A DNA stretch of 52,459 nt. It comes from Phoronis australis. Lineage: Eukaryota; Phoronida; Phoronidae. Positions 23,701-33,900 of the stretch are shown here, piece after piece (position 1 is the first letter of the stretch; each line of letters starts with the position of its first letter). Both the position numbers and the translations under genes were made by a program. The stretch lies in NCBI GenBank assembly GCA_002633005.1, contig NMRA01000006.1, positions 735,998 through 788,456 of the forward strand, read 5' to 3'. The notes below the pieces were generated by a model, which saw only the letters and a list, made by a program, of their open reading frames with translations, was not told where the DNA came from and ran no database searches.

Positions 23701-26623
23701 CGTTGTTATGCCTACCTCAATGGAATGCTTGTGCTGTTCAGAGTTCGAAGAGGCCAAGCCACTACTGGGCATGGTTAAGTGGACCTCCGGCAAACCACGG
23801 ACAGAGGAACAACTGTCCCACTTGCCAGAGTGTCCCACGACACACTCCCACTGGATTGTGACCTGAGCACCCAAACTGCTTACACCGCCGGTGTCGTGTG
23901 ACTCCCTCGCCACACACCTGGTACCTTCTAAATAGCTCCAATACTTTAGACAAGTCCACAATAAACTTATCAAAGTTTGGCTCACCGATCTGTTCACTGG
24001 ACGACGAACTGTCCTCTTCACTGGGTGTCGAACTGAGCCTGTAATCACTCCCACTACTAAATATCCCTGCAGGGCTGCTTAGAGGCTCTGGGCTGGAGAA
24101 AACAGCACAGGGCAAATCACTACTGGTTCCGGGAATTGCACGCTCTGGGGTACGGTCGGAGGCACGGGTGACAGTAGATGAAGTGCCTCCACTGGCTCCA
24201 GTCACTGTACTGGCCACAGCTCGCGAGGCTTCTCGCTTCAAAAACGCACTTCTCGGGGGTGGCGACGGGGCACTGCCGGGAATCAATACAGACGGAATGG
24301 CATCCTTCTTCAGACGTTGTTTCGCAGGGACCTTCATCAGTTCAGCGTACAAGTCCCTTTCGTAATCGGACGGCAGAAAGTGCTTGCCACACATACGGTA
24401 ATTCTCCACTGCTTAGTACGTTGCGTGGATGGGTAACGCTGCGTTCTTCACACGAACGAGCCAAGTACGGCGAAGTGTGTCATCCATCGGAAAGCGATGC
24501 AAAGGTACTCCCAAAGCACGTGTGAGCCGATAATTAGTACATCCTGGTACGCAGCAACAGTGTGGCATGTTGACTGACTAGTAAATGAAAGCAAACGACG
24601 ACGGAACTTAACACAACCGAGGTAGAACAATGACTGACTCGGCAGCTCTCAGTCAGACTATATGAAAAGAAATTGGCGCGAAATGCTTGCCTCCTAAAAC
24701 GTCATTTCCGGAGTAGCGGACGAGTAATTAACAAAATTACAAAAAGCTGTAATTAAGTGGAAAATATGTCTAGAATAACCAACCAACCTTATTTTAGCTC
24801 AAAATGACATGGAAAAAGGTTGCCTTCGCCTTTAAATAGTTCTTTGGTAAGCCAGCATTCGTCAGACTCACTGTCGACGACTGCCGGCCACAGACACGGA
24901 GATGTTTCACGGCCTTATACTTGCTACTAACAGCGTACTTTTCATTCTTCACTACCGCGCGCCACTTCCTAAGCATTTCGGACTCTCGAGGCAGTCGAAA
25001 AACGATAAACCCGCTCTTTCCTCGCAGCTGCATAGTTCGGACAAGCGGGAACGATGCAGTGCAACATAGCAGCATTCACTCAGCAAATGAACCACTGACA
25101 TTGCTGCGTCGTTTCTCACCTTCCTCACAGGTTAACGCGACATCTTTCAGCAAGGTAAGGTCGACCGTATGCCAGGCAATATAGACTGATTAAAACAGTA
25201 AAAAAAAACTAATTAAATTGTGTGGCATTCTCCTTTAAAGCAGATACAACAAGAGCGCAACGCGGAGCGTTGAAATGTGCCCACGAATGCATTGCAAATG
25301 GTGTGCTTTCAGGGTTTAACTTATTTATTTGTATCATAAAAATGGCCACTAGATGGCGCAAAAACGTACAATCCATCCAAAACAGGAACATGCCATAGTT
25401 CATAAAAATCTGTCAAGAACTTCAGAGAAACAAAGGAAAACAGAACAAAATGAAATTGCCACTTGTGGGCACAGTGTCCGCTCGTTCCCCCTGAAAGTCA
25501 TTTACTAGTACTGATACAGCTATGGGCGCAAAACAAAACTACCACTAGGAGGTGCCACAGTAGTCAGTCGCCATCATCAAACGTCCTCTTCACACTGAAA
25601 ACATATACTCCAATTTTCGAAACTATTCCTGGAATGATTTGGTTGATAGAGGGGTGGACGTCAAAAGCAACATTTGAAAACAGCAAAAATGTCCACAAGG
25701 TGGCACAAAATACCTAAATTCCATCCAAAAACAGGATGACAGCGTCATCTCACCAATACATATATTAAAAATTTATGAAAATCTGTTGAGGACCTTTGAA
25801 GATACAGACTGGTAAACGTAAAAAACTAAAATTGCCACAAGGGGGCACACAAGTACTCAGATCTGTCTGAAAGTCGTCGTGGTCCATTGTCAACATCATA
25901 TAAATACATTTGCTAGATTAACGGTTTAAGAGATACAGCCATGAGAGCAAAAAACAAAAAAAAAAACAGCCACTAGGAGGTGCCACAGTGGTTGAACTCA
26001 TCGGAAAATCATCGTCAGCAGTCCACTTCATAGTAAAAACATACATGCCACTTTTCACAATTATCCTGAAAGCGATTTGTTTGATAGACGAGTGGACACC
26101 AAAAAACAGACTCGAAAACTTACAGTAAAACTGGCCATTAGGTGGCACAAACTACATCAAATCCATCCGAAAACGGGAGGATAGTGTCATCTCACTAATA
26201 GGTTACTATATACCATATTTTATGAAAATCTGATGGGGACTTTTGAAGATAGTGATAAATGTAAAAAAACTAAAATTGCCACTAGGGGGCACACCGGTAG
26301 TAGGATCCATCTGAAAGTTCGCTCATGCCGTTCTATCTATGGAAGGAACACATGTGCAAAATTTCATGAACATACATCAAAGCATTTTGGAGATAGAGCA
26401 GCAGACGTCGGACGGACGGAGATGACGGCATAATGCGTCCACATATAAATATGAGGGCGCATAACAATGAAACAGGTTGTGTTCAATCACTACTGTCCAT
26501 CAGTCATCTGTTCTCACCTGGCAGGTAGCGTCCAGCCTGCCGCATTGCCCATACGGGCACTCGTTCTGTTTTTTCTCCCTTTGCTGCCCGGATAATCAAG
26601 TCATTCTTCAATGGTGGAAAAGG
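14732..26623 (-). CDS. UROD: Uroporphyrinogen decarboxylase (9 exons, first exon missing)
   Basis: Cytosolic fifth enzyme of haem synthesis; it removes four acetate carboxyls from uroporphyrinogen III to give coproporphyrinogen III. Exons, in coding order: 26623-26518, 21632-21553, 19771-19673, 18833-18672, 17947-17786, 16982-16845, 16332-16232, 15819-15753, 14902-14732. Intron phases agree at every junction and give 361 codons, against 367 in human. Active-site landmarks are intact: RQAGRYLPE (substrate-binding arginines), FSDIL (catalytic Asp), [10 protein letters not shown] (Tyr), FESHAG (Ser), LGHGMYPD (His). Only the short N-terminal exon with the start codon is absent; it probably sits in the assembly gap at 27334-27734. 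The neighbour across the gap, NDUFB7, is divergent, so a shared promoter is likely. Introns hold exon-fragment duplications, a minisatellite, a SINE-like element and nested transposons. Confidence 0.95.
17612..17761 (-). repeat. Two tandem partial copies of a UROD exon with its splice donor
   Basis: The 3' part of UROD exon 17947-17786 plus its donor is repeated downstream in the intron at 17704-17761 and 17612-17679, about 80 and 90 bp apart. The first copy keeps the reading frame ([11 protein letters not shown] against [11 protein letters not shown] in the exon) and ends in GTAAAT. The second reads LLEQVMGG, ends in GTAGGT and has lost one base. Neither has an acceptor of its own. They may act as decoy donors or are remains of an unequal exchange. 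Confidence 0.8.
18405..18545 (+). mobile_element. tRNA-derived SINE-like sequence
   Basis: An A-box-like TGGTTTAGGCTG at 18420-18431 and a B-box-like GGTTCAAGT at 18455-18463 have tRNA spacing. Between them TACTCTTAATTG resembles a tRNA-Lys(CUU) anticodon arm. The cloverleaf is degenerate, so it is not a working tRNA gene. The 3' boundary is uncertain and no duplication was found. Confidence 0.45.
19201..19371 (+). repeat. 57-bp minisatellite, three copies, UROD intron
   Basis: Units start at 19201, 19258 and 19315 and differ at only a few positions. Each contains ACAGAGATGGGCTTCAGCAC and then a C-run followed by TCCCTGTG. The copies are very similar, so the expansion is recent. No protein meaning is likely, although the frame stays open on the minus strand. 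Confidence 0.9.
22928..23133 (+). pseudogene. P2RX7-C-like ORF start of copy B
   Basis: The frame from 22928 (GTG where copy A has ATG) reads [10 protein letters not shown], then an acidic DESTSDEDF stretch and [13 protein letters not shown]. It stops being homologous exactly where copy C is inserted. The cysteine-rich half is absent even without the insertion, judged by copy A. Confidence 0.6.
23471..23866 (+). CDS. P2RX7 C-terminal-like protein of the transposon
   Basis: ATG at 23471 (A at -3, G at +4) gives 131 codons. The N-terminal part is acidic ([18 protein letters not shown]), followed by [13 protein letters not shown], a spacer, and the cysteine cluster WCKCxxCxxMPTxxECLCC at about residues 74-92. 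That cluster is the start of the zinc-binding intracellular C-terminal domain known from P2X7 receptors. Proteins of this kind are often labelled P2X7-like in invertebrates but have no channel part. The rest of the domain (more Cys and His, aromatic C-terminus) is missing and the last 30 or so residues look out of frame. The copy is therefore probably truncated by internal deletion. The 3' end overlaps the THAP ORF on the other strand. Confidence 0.6.
   Translation: MAGVSDPYHSDSTVSDGDLVHSSGDEEFFHGHSVGGYMFEPEYNEAEYAQAQAAVERNEAATENRRGDKSWCKCTVCVVMPTSMECLCCSEFEEAKPLLGMVKWTSGKPRTEEQLSHLPECPTTHSHWIVT
23762..24568 (-). pseudogene. THAP-domain protein of the transposon, one in-frame stop
   Basis: ATG at 24568-24566 opens [14 protein letters not shown], then [23 protein letters not shown] at codon 52 (24415-24413) follows, and the same frame goes on with [16 protein letters not shown] and KKDAIPSVL. 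This is a whole THAP domain (C2CH: two N-terminal Cys, FP, W, then CxxH, ending in the AVPT-like motif). After it come a low-complexity Ser/Pro linker and [21 protein letters not shown], the beginning of a region often found behind THAP in transposase-like proteins. The catalytic part is absent. One stop in an otherwise clean frame implies recent inactivation or a sequencing error. Confidence 0.75.
24836..25075 (-). pseudogene. THAP ORF fragment of copy B
   Basis: From ATG 25075 the frame reads [19 protein letters not shown] and VCGRQ, close to copy A but with the N-terminal Cys pair and the CxxH end altered. It breaks off at the copy C insertion after GLPKNY. The zinc-binding set is incomplete, so this is not functional. 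Confidence 0.6.
25248..26463 (-). mobile_element. Tandem-repeat element D, copy D1 (reverse orientation)
   Basis: A non-coding element with hairpin-forming ends. The left end starts ACAAGAGC and contains AACGCGGAGCGTT; the right end reads ATGCGTCCACATATAAATAT before GGGCGCAT. Between them are eight modules of about 100-160 bp, each centred on a sequence like GCCACTAGGGGGCAC (25346, 25458, 25545, 25689, 25833, 25970, 26130, 26279). Orientation is opposite to D2. It begins 10 bp from the right end of transposon copy B. The architecture of hairpin ends, tandem core and no ORF resembles Helentron-associated or pearl-type elements, but no diagnostic terminus is seen. Confidence 0.75.
26518..26623 (-). 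CDS. UROD: UROD exon carrying the RQAGRYLPE motif (first one visible)
   Basis: Codes 35 residues plus one base (phase 1) and is the most 5' UROD exon in the window. It holds [15 protein letters not shown] with the substrate-binding arginines. Acceptor TTTTTGCAG precedes it and donor CCAG|GTGAG follows. In the family only about ten residues with the start Met come before this exon. Confidence 0.93.
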
Positions 26624-26836
26624 CTGCAAAAACACAGTTGTAATTAGGTTATACTAAGAAGGGCTTTAATGGAAATCCAATTCAAGACCGGTGATGTGCG
26701 CACTTTTCAACTAAAAGTCAATTTCTCTGAATAAATAAGTTGGAGGAGGAATTATCCCTACATTCCTACAAACAATATGGAAACGTGTTGCAAGTAGTTT
26801 ATCCCGTTCAATCCGCCATCTTTTGATCACATCATA

Positions 26837-26957
26837 AGGGCTTGGAATGACCAATGACAAAAAACGCGGAAACTTTGAAACTTTTACGGCCCAAATCTTG
26901 CCCGATAACCAGCCTTGAAATGGTCAGTGTGAACCTTTCCCCACAAAAATCGGGAGG
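26837..26957 (+). mobile_element. Truncated CAGGGCTTGGAAT-family MITE
   Basis: The first 120 bp are almost identical to the start of the element at 28892-29384 (about one substitution). The copy then stops at an A-run, 13 bp before element D4. It lies upstream of the first visible UROD exon. Confidence 0.7.
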
Positions 26958-26969
26958 ACTAAAAAAAAA

Positions 26970-27085
26970 ACAAGAGCAACGCAGAGCGTTGAAATGCGCC
27001 CACAATTGCACCGTATACGGTATCCTTCTAAGGTTGTTTATTGGTACCATAAAGTGGCCAGTAGAGGGCATTTGCAAAATGGAAA
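26970..27085 (-). mobile_element. Truncated copy D4 of tandem-repeat element D
   Basis: Begins ACAAGAGCAACGCAGAGCGTT, the conserved hairpin end of family D. It continues through GAAATGCGCCCACA to one module core, GGCCAGTAGAGGGCAT at about 27057, and then ends. Only one end of the element remains. Confidence 0.65.
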
Positions 27086-27333
27086 GGCATGGTCATTGTC
27101 TCCTCAATAGGCTAGGTTTCAAAATGTGAGTGATCTTCATAATACAAGCACATCCTATGCATCAGTTGCTTAAAGCACCACAGAAACATAGAATTAAAAA
27201 CAAATTTACCAACATACGAGATTAGCACAGCATTAGAATGCCAGAAACAAATTTCTACTTGGAACTTTTCCTTCATAGTCACGAAGTAACACAAAGTATA
27301 CACCTGAAGACCTATGAAAATACAGAGGTCAAT

Positions 27334-27734
27334 NNNNNNNNNNNNNNNNNNNNNNNNNNNNNNNNNNNNNNNNNNNNNNNNNNNNNNNNNNNNNNNNNNN
27401 NNNNNNNNNNNNNNNNNNNNNNNNNNNNNNNNNNNNNNNNNNNNNNNNNNNNNNNNNNNNNNNNNNNNNNNNNNNNNNNNNNNNNNNNNNNNNNNNNNNN
27501 NNNNNNNNNNNNNNNNNNNNNNNNNNNNNNNNNNNNNNNNNNNNNNNNNNNNNNNNNNNNNNNNNNNNNNNNNNNNNNNNNNNNNNNNNNNNNNNNNNNN
27601 NNNNNNNNNNNNNNNNNNNNNNNNNNNNNNNNNNNNNNNNNNNNNNNNNNNNNNNNNNNNNNNNNNNNNNNNNNNNNNNNNNNNNNNNNNNNNNNNNNNN
27701 NNNNNNNNNNNNNNNNNNNNNNNNNNNNNNNNNN
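27334..27734. other. Assembly gap (401 Ns)
   Basis: Unresolved bases only. By position it should hold the UROD first exon (- strand), the NDUFB7 first exon (+ strand) and the divergent promoter between them. Confidence 1.
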
Positions 27735-27824
27735 TACCCTTTTATATGCGAATCATTCAATGTAGAGAGTTGATGACCTTCATCATTGTAGCAGTGTATT
27801 TACATCTGAGTGATATTATTGCAG

Positions 27825-27993
27825 AGATGGTTGCAACACAAGCACAGATGGAGGCTGCTGGGCTGCCATTGGATAAGAGAGATTACTGTGCACACTTGTT
27901 AATAGACTATCAGCAGTGCAGACAAGACAAGTTTCCATTCTATTACCAATGTGAACATGAGAAACATGTCTACGAGCAGTGTGAATATCAGGA
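27825..27993 (+). CDS. NDUFB7: NADH dehydrogenase 1 beta subcomplex subunit 7, central exon
   Basis: Accessory subunit (B18) of mitochondrial complex I, located on the intermembrane-space side. The exon has acceptor TATTATTGCAG, donor GGA|GTAAGT, and runs 2 nt + 55 codons + 2 nt. It starts at the family motif REMVATQ (MVATQ here). It holds the twin CX9C motifs of the CHCH fold, C-AHLLIDYQQ-C and C-EHEKHVYEQ-C, which form two disulphides after import by the MIA40 route. The family is about 120-140 residues long, so roughly 40 N-terminal residues (expected in the gap) and the Arg/Lys/Glu-rich C-terminal helix are missing. I searched 28000-37000 by eye for the last exon and did not find it. Confidence 0.92.
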
Positions 27994-30900
27994 GTAAGTT
28001 GAATGGTCCAGTCTGTAAACTAAGACTGTGTGGACCATTTAATGTTAAAAAATTCAATTCTACGAGGTTTCTAAAAGCCATATTCAGCACCATTGTTAAA
28101 AAGGTGTTTGTAACATCAGCTCTTTAAGGTTTCTAATTATATATTTTGTTCCATTAGGCCAAAAAGCATTGTAATTGTTACTTGTCTGTACCACGACTCA
28201 TTTCGAGACCTGTGTTCACTGACTATGATTTGCCAGATGATAACAAAAACAATATATTTGCAGGTGTTCTTTTTCGAAAAAGTGTGCAACTATTACTCCA
28301 CTGAATAGATTTTCAAAGAACATAGACCCTGGTTTGTTACTAGCAAAATATCAGGTATTTTGAGAACCTGAAATAACCTCTAATTTGACCGAGGAGACCA
28401 ACCTCAAAAGTTAGGTTTTGTGTTGGTAAGCTGGCTTGTAGGTCTTTTAATGTTGAAGAGTAAGCTTGGTTTGAGAAAACGAATGAAGTTTAATGAGGGA
28501 CAGCAATGTCCCTTTTAAGGTGCATATTGTTTAGTTGGCTAAAAAACAAAATTCAAATAGGTCTTTTGCTCTCATAAAATCAGTCTAACTATTATTGTGA
28601 CAGGATGTTATTTCCATTACCCACAAAAACATAAAAACCATGTGGGACTCAAGAAAACGCTAGTTTATTGGGGTTGGCCGACCTAGAATTGTGAATTCTA
28701 AAATGGCGCATGTATGCATTCCCTGCATTTCAAGTTGATATCCAAAATGGAATCTTATCACAGTAAGAAGTACAAGACGTGCACCATTAAGAGTTGTTAT
28801 TTTGCTCTATTTTTTTCCATTTCTGGTTCAGACAGTAAGCACGAGATGTACTTAATTTCTCAACAAGATTGTTAAAGGTGTTGGCAAGTCTCAGGGCTTG
28901 GAATGACCAATGACAAAAAACGCGGAAACTTTGAAACTTTTACGGCCCAAATCTTGCCCGATAACCAGCCTTGAAATAGTCAGTGTGAACCTTTCCCCGA
29001 CAAAAAAAAAACGTTACCACCATCAGTAGCATGCATCTGCGTCCTTTCAGCTCGCCCGTCCACTCCCAACCCACACATTTTTGGCTGCAGAGCGGTAGTA
29101 TTTCTCGCCGCACTTAACAATAACACGAGACGCCATTGAATATCTCCCACCACGCTGTCCCAGATGCCCCGGCAATGTTGACAATTTACGTTCCTCCGAA
29201 ATATAAAGAGCAACTTCCGCTTTTCGAGGTGAACGTCGTCTGCAACGCCGCGGTAAGAAAGGAATTTGCCACGGAAATTTTATATCAAATCCGATTTTTT
29301 TTACGCGGAAATATTATAAAAAAAGCGGAAAGCACATTTGAAAAAAGCGGAAATCCGCGTTTCCGCGGAAAATTCCAAGCCCTGCATCATATATATAAGT
29401 CCGAAAAGATTTCTGCCCACGACCGGGACTCGAACCAAAAAGCATCTACAGTCTACTAGTAATTATTTATATTTCTATGGTTCTAAATTGTTTTGGGGAA
29501 ATTTTTTGTACTACTACCATAATAAAATATTTATTGGTTTACTTTGTGGTGCAAAGGTGTCGGAGTGATCGCCAACCGACACATCAGCTGTTGAACATTG
29601 GTTGAATGAACATCAAAATCCTTGGCATTACCTTTAAATTGTTTTATAGTTGAAAAAAATTGACTGTGCAAAATGTTATGTTTCGATCACTACTAAATTC
29701 ACCACAAAAAGCTTTTGTTTTGAACGTGTTCAATGTTTTGATGCACTGCAGTGTTTCTTTCACATTATTCTAATGAAAAATGCAGTTTTCTAAAAACAAA
29801 CCTGATCACAGTGCCACCACGAGGTGGGAAATTTTATCAAAAATATTGCTGGAGTAATTATAATTTAGAGGTGAGAGATGGCGAGGATTTAAATTAAAAA
29901 CAACCATTTTACATGTTTTAAACACAAATAAAAAGCGTACACTTAGGACTGGAACCAGAATTATTTAGTAAACACTTGATAAAAATATAATCAAAGTTGG
30001 TAACCACCAAATAGCAGTAGACAGTTTAACTCTTAGCCTAACTATAAGTCACAAAATGCTGGTATGTGAAAAATGCACAAGTAATGCAACACTGATTGCA
30101 TAAATTGCCGATTTAAAAAACTAGGCAGTGGCACACTAGGCACTATAACCGACCAGTGCAGTGGCAGTGCCCTACTAGGTAATTACATCGCCCTGGATGC
30201 CGCAGGCATACAGGGGCGATAGTACTTCCCCACAAAAAGTTACGAATTTCAAAATACAGGAAATAAAATCAAATGAAACATGCATATATGCACATGGAGT
30301 TATAATTGACACACACCATAAGTCTGGAGGCGATTCAGTCAAGATAATTTGAACTAATCCATGAAAATCTGTCGCGGTTTGCTCGAGTTTCTCTTACCGC
30401 GTACCATTTTGAGGAAGTTACGTGAAATCACGCATGTTGACGAATAAAAAGTCCAAGGAACACAAATCATACAAATTTCACCCGATACCTTCCCATGCTA
30501 TTTTGCAAATGTCACGCGCCAACGTCACGCGCTTTGCTCAGTCTCGCGCTAGCCTTTGCCTAACTCACATGACCTTGTGGTTATCGCGCACGTAGTGAAA
30601 TAGTGAACGGTGACCAAACAAGTGGAGTTGGAATCCTTTGTCAAAGTCATCTTAGTTCTGATAACTAAGCTTCATCGAAGAAAGGACCAATGAAGAAAAC
30701 AAGCACTTTTTAAGTGATAGTTTTAAGTGTGGAATGTATTTTTGACCAAGTGAAAACTCAAAATTGGTGGCCTGATTTGGCCTACCGCCCGTTTAAAATA
30801 CATGAAACAAAAGGCCTACAGAAAGCAATGGGAAGTATTGAAGCCCCTAACCAGCCAACCGAAGGGCTACGTGGTGCCTAGGCTTAAGGTTATCTTCAAC

Positions 30901-33900
30901 CGTATTCACAAAAATTGACCACTTTTACAATATTTCACTTGTGTTTAGCAAAATACCTTATCTTCATTCTCGGGGAACTTCAAATACAAAATATATACGG
31001 CGAAGTGAGAAAAAAGATTTAGCAGAACCACCTTGGAACCACGTGCATATTTGTTTACTACTTATCCAAGGTCAAAGGTTAAAGGGCTTTCAATTAATCG
31101 AATCTCCTGCCAAGTACAGAACAGCTTCGTATACCCACAGTCCTTTCATTCACAAAATCGCCATAACATTGAGCCAACGAAGTGTACTTAGGATAGAATG
31201 GTGCTGAGGAAAACGAAGACAAAACATAGTTTTGATCCCGAGTTCTGTGTCTACATGCATATGACCGTTGGCATTGAAAACGAATGGTACGAGTCGCCTC
31301 AGGCCTCTGTGATTATGAACACAGAAAGTTGTGAAAAGAGATAAATCCTCACCCTAATTCCTTTAATCAATTAATAAGTTGACATTTCGACGTTTCAATC
31401 TCATGCTAACGACATACTTTAACCACAGATTCGATTTTTGTAATCCATTTCTTACTTGGTTTCATATTGATCAGTAACCCAGCATGTGATGTGTACAGGC
31501 TATGAATTGTGACCTACTTACAAAGTAGGACGTAAACAACAGTAAAAGTTGGCTGGGAACGATACGTCTATTTGAGGTTTTAATGATAATTAAGTTAGTT
31601 GCGCACTGCAAAATCAGTTGACATTGTGAGTGAACGTTGAAATAGCTAATATAGTTAAGGATTGCACAGGTTATGTGTACCGAAAACAAGGTTTCACCGA
31701 ATAATTAACCGAAGACTTAACTGAGATTTTCTGTTAGAGTATGATCTCATATCCGAGTGAGTGCATGTGTAGGAGTAGTTCAGAGAATTAAGTGTTACAT
31801 AATACACCCCCAACATGAGGAATTGTAGTAAACATGTTTGTTCAGTTTATCCTGTTATGATTCATGTATGTCACTATATAAGTGTATGATCGCATGGATT
31901 GTAACAGACTTGGTAGTATCAGTAGAAGAGTATGTAATAAAACTATTATCCTCCTTCAGACTAGTATTATCCTTGGACTGCGTTCTCGCACTGCGTCGCG
32001 CATTCAACGTTCCTAACCGAACAGAATGTCTTTCACTGCTAGCACATCAACATTTTCACTTGTCCTAGTTTAATCGGCTTTTTCTCAGCTTCGGCAAATT
32101 GACTTTATCGGAAATTAGGAACACTAGTTCTCGAAAAAGCTAGATGGATTTCGCTGAAACTTTCCAAACTTAATATTTATAGTCGTCAATCTCAAAAACA
32201 CTGTTAGGATTTTTGATATAAAGGCCTAGTTTTTGTGTAATATGACAAAGATGAATGCGACTTCAATTTTTACAAAAATACCTTACGTTTTGCGACTTGA
32301 TTTGTCATAGAAACAGAACGAACAGACTAATCGAAAATTCCTAACAGAGTTTTTGAGGTAACTGGTGAAGTTTTCATTTAAAAAAGGTTTCATTAAAATT
32401 GACTGAGGGGTTATTTTGCTATGAATGTACCTTTCTTAAAAATGAAATTTTGACGTAAAATAATAATGGCACATAAATACAAAAAGTATATTTATGTTTC
32501 CCGGTTTTTGTTCTTTCAGAAAATATATACTTTTACTAGTTGACAAATTTTAGTTTTTTTTTGATATACGAGTTAGAATGAAGGCCACTAAATAAGGTTG
32601 GAGATAACCTTAAACATGCATTGCTAAATCGACTGGATACGCGTGCTCTGACTTCTCTGTCTATCAGAATCAGTTCAGATTATGGACACTTAACCGATCA
32701 TTTGATATAAAGAAACAAAGCCGATCGGAATCATTTTCAGATGGACAGAGCCCTTACTCTCACGATTATCCCAAAGGAACATCAACAGATCAGCAATTGT
32801 GTCTTTAAATATGGCAAAACTATGCAGACGACCCACCTTGCCGACCAACAACGAAGCCATGCCGGTATGCTTTTTCTTCTGATTCATTTTCGTAAAAAAT
32901 GAATAAAACCTATTACAAGTGACTGAATATAAAATAGTTATGTAAAACAATTCAAAGTACACACAATAGGTTTCAGTGCACTAAATGAAATGAAACATGC
33001 GGCAATGAATAAATATATTTAGCTTCGAAACTAAAGCATGCAGCTGCACTCACGTTTAAGACTTAACAGCTCGATAACATAAAATCCAGTTACTTTTTAT
33101 TTTATTTTTTGTTTTAATTCATATTATTTCAGCCTCACTTAAAATCTAACAATAACCACGGAAATGTTTTTTAATTTTTGATAAACACCATCCGATTTAT
33201 CCCAGTACATCGTTTGAGTGATTTCAACAGATAGTGGTTTCTGTTTCCGCAATCAGCAGCGGCAACTTTAAGATGTCACAACTAGCGTTGGGGGTAAATA
33301 ATGCGTGGTTACGACGCTTGTTACAAAGGGGATGTTTTGTTATTCCTTGATTTTATCTTTTTAAGTAATGAAACTCGTTTGGGCTTTGTTTTCACTCGCT
33401 TATCCCTTATTACTTGGCAGACCGACGTCCGTTGTTTGTGTTGTGAGTCTGCGATGTGCTGAATGCTGTGCTTGAACTTCGTCTTCAAATTCTGCTTAAT
33501 CTCAAGGTCGCGTGCGTGAACTTGGAGTACCCGAGGAAACCTGGCAAACTCACTCAAATAATAACGTTCATGTTTAAAAAAATGCACTACATCAAAGCAA
33601 GTCATTTGTTTATAAAATAACCTAAAATTTAATGTTACCTTTAATGTCTTTTTCAACTATTGGCAATCTTATTCACCAAGCAATAATTAATTAACTTCTC
33701 TAACTCACACAAATTCCGCTAATGGAGAAAATGGGTGATCGTGCAGCCAATAATCAGAAAACTCCTTTACAACAAACAAAATTCTTCATTATTGCAATCG
33801 AGTTCACGAATGCTCCTAAATATAGGCTTATGGGTGGATATGCAGGAAATGACCTTTCAAAAACTATGAAGCGGAATACACAGCCACGCATATTTTTGAA

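Larger units (their letters stand above)
23134..24831 (+). mobile_element. Kolobok-like TTAA transposon copy C, nested in copy B
   Basis: Terminal inverted repeats of 157 bp (23134-23290 and 24675-24831) are about 95% identical and begin AGGCGAAGGCAACC. This is a relative of the copy A/B end AGGAGAATGCCACC. Flanks are TTAA on both sides (23130-23133, 24832-24835). Inside, a + strand P2RX7-C-like gene and a - strand THAP gene point at each other and overlap at their 3' ends. The total of 1.7 kb leaves no room for a full DDE transposase, so the copy is internally deleted and probably moved with help in trans. Confidence 0.82.
22057..25234 (+). mobile_element. Kolobok-like TTAA transposon copy B (outer, interrupted)
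   Basis: Starts AGGAGAATGACACAC at 22057 and ends in the inverted copy at 25234. Flanks are ATAA (22053-22056, one change from TTAA) and TTAA (25235-25238). It lies in UROD intron 21633-26517. It shares ends, non-coding stretches and both ORF starts with copy A. It is split by copy C at a TTAA in the middle (23130). Its own coding parts are decayed: the ATG of the + strand ORF has become GTG at 22928, and the THAP domain has lost key residues. Confidence 0.78.

Noticed and set aside
29424-29436. B-box-like GGTTCGAGTCCC on the minus strand
   Set aside because: No A box at the right distance and no cloverleaf; too little for a tRNA or SINE call.
31732-32022. Possible solo LTR (TGTTAG start, TATATAAG, AATAAA)
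   Set aside because: No 4-6 bp target duplication, no second copy in the window and an unclear end.
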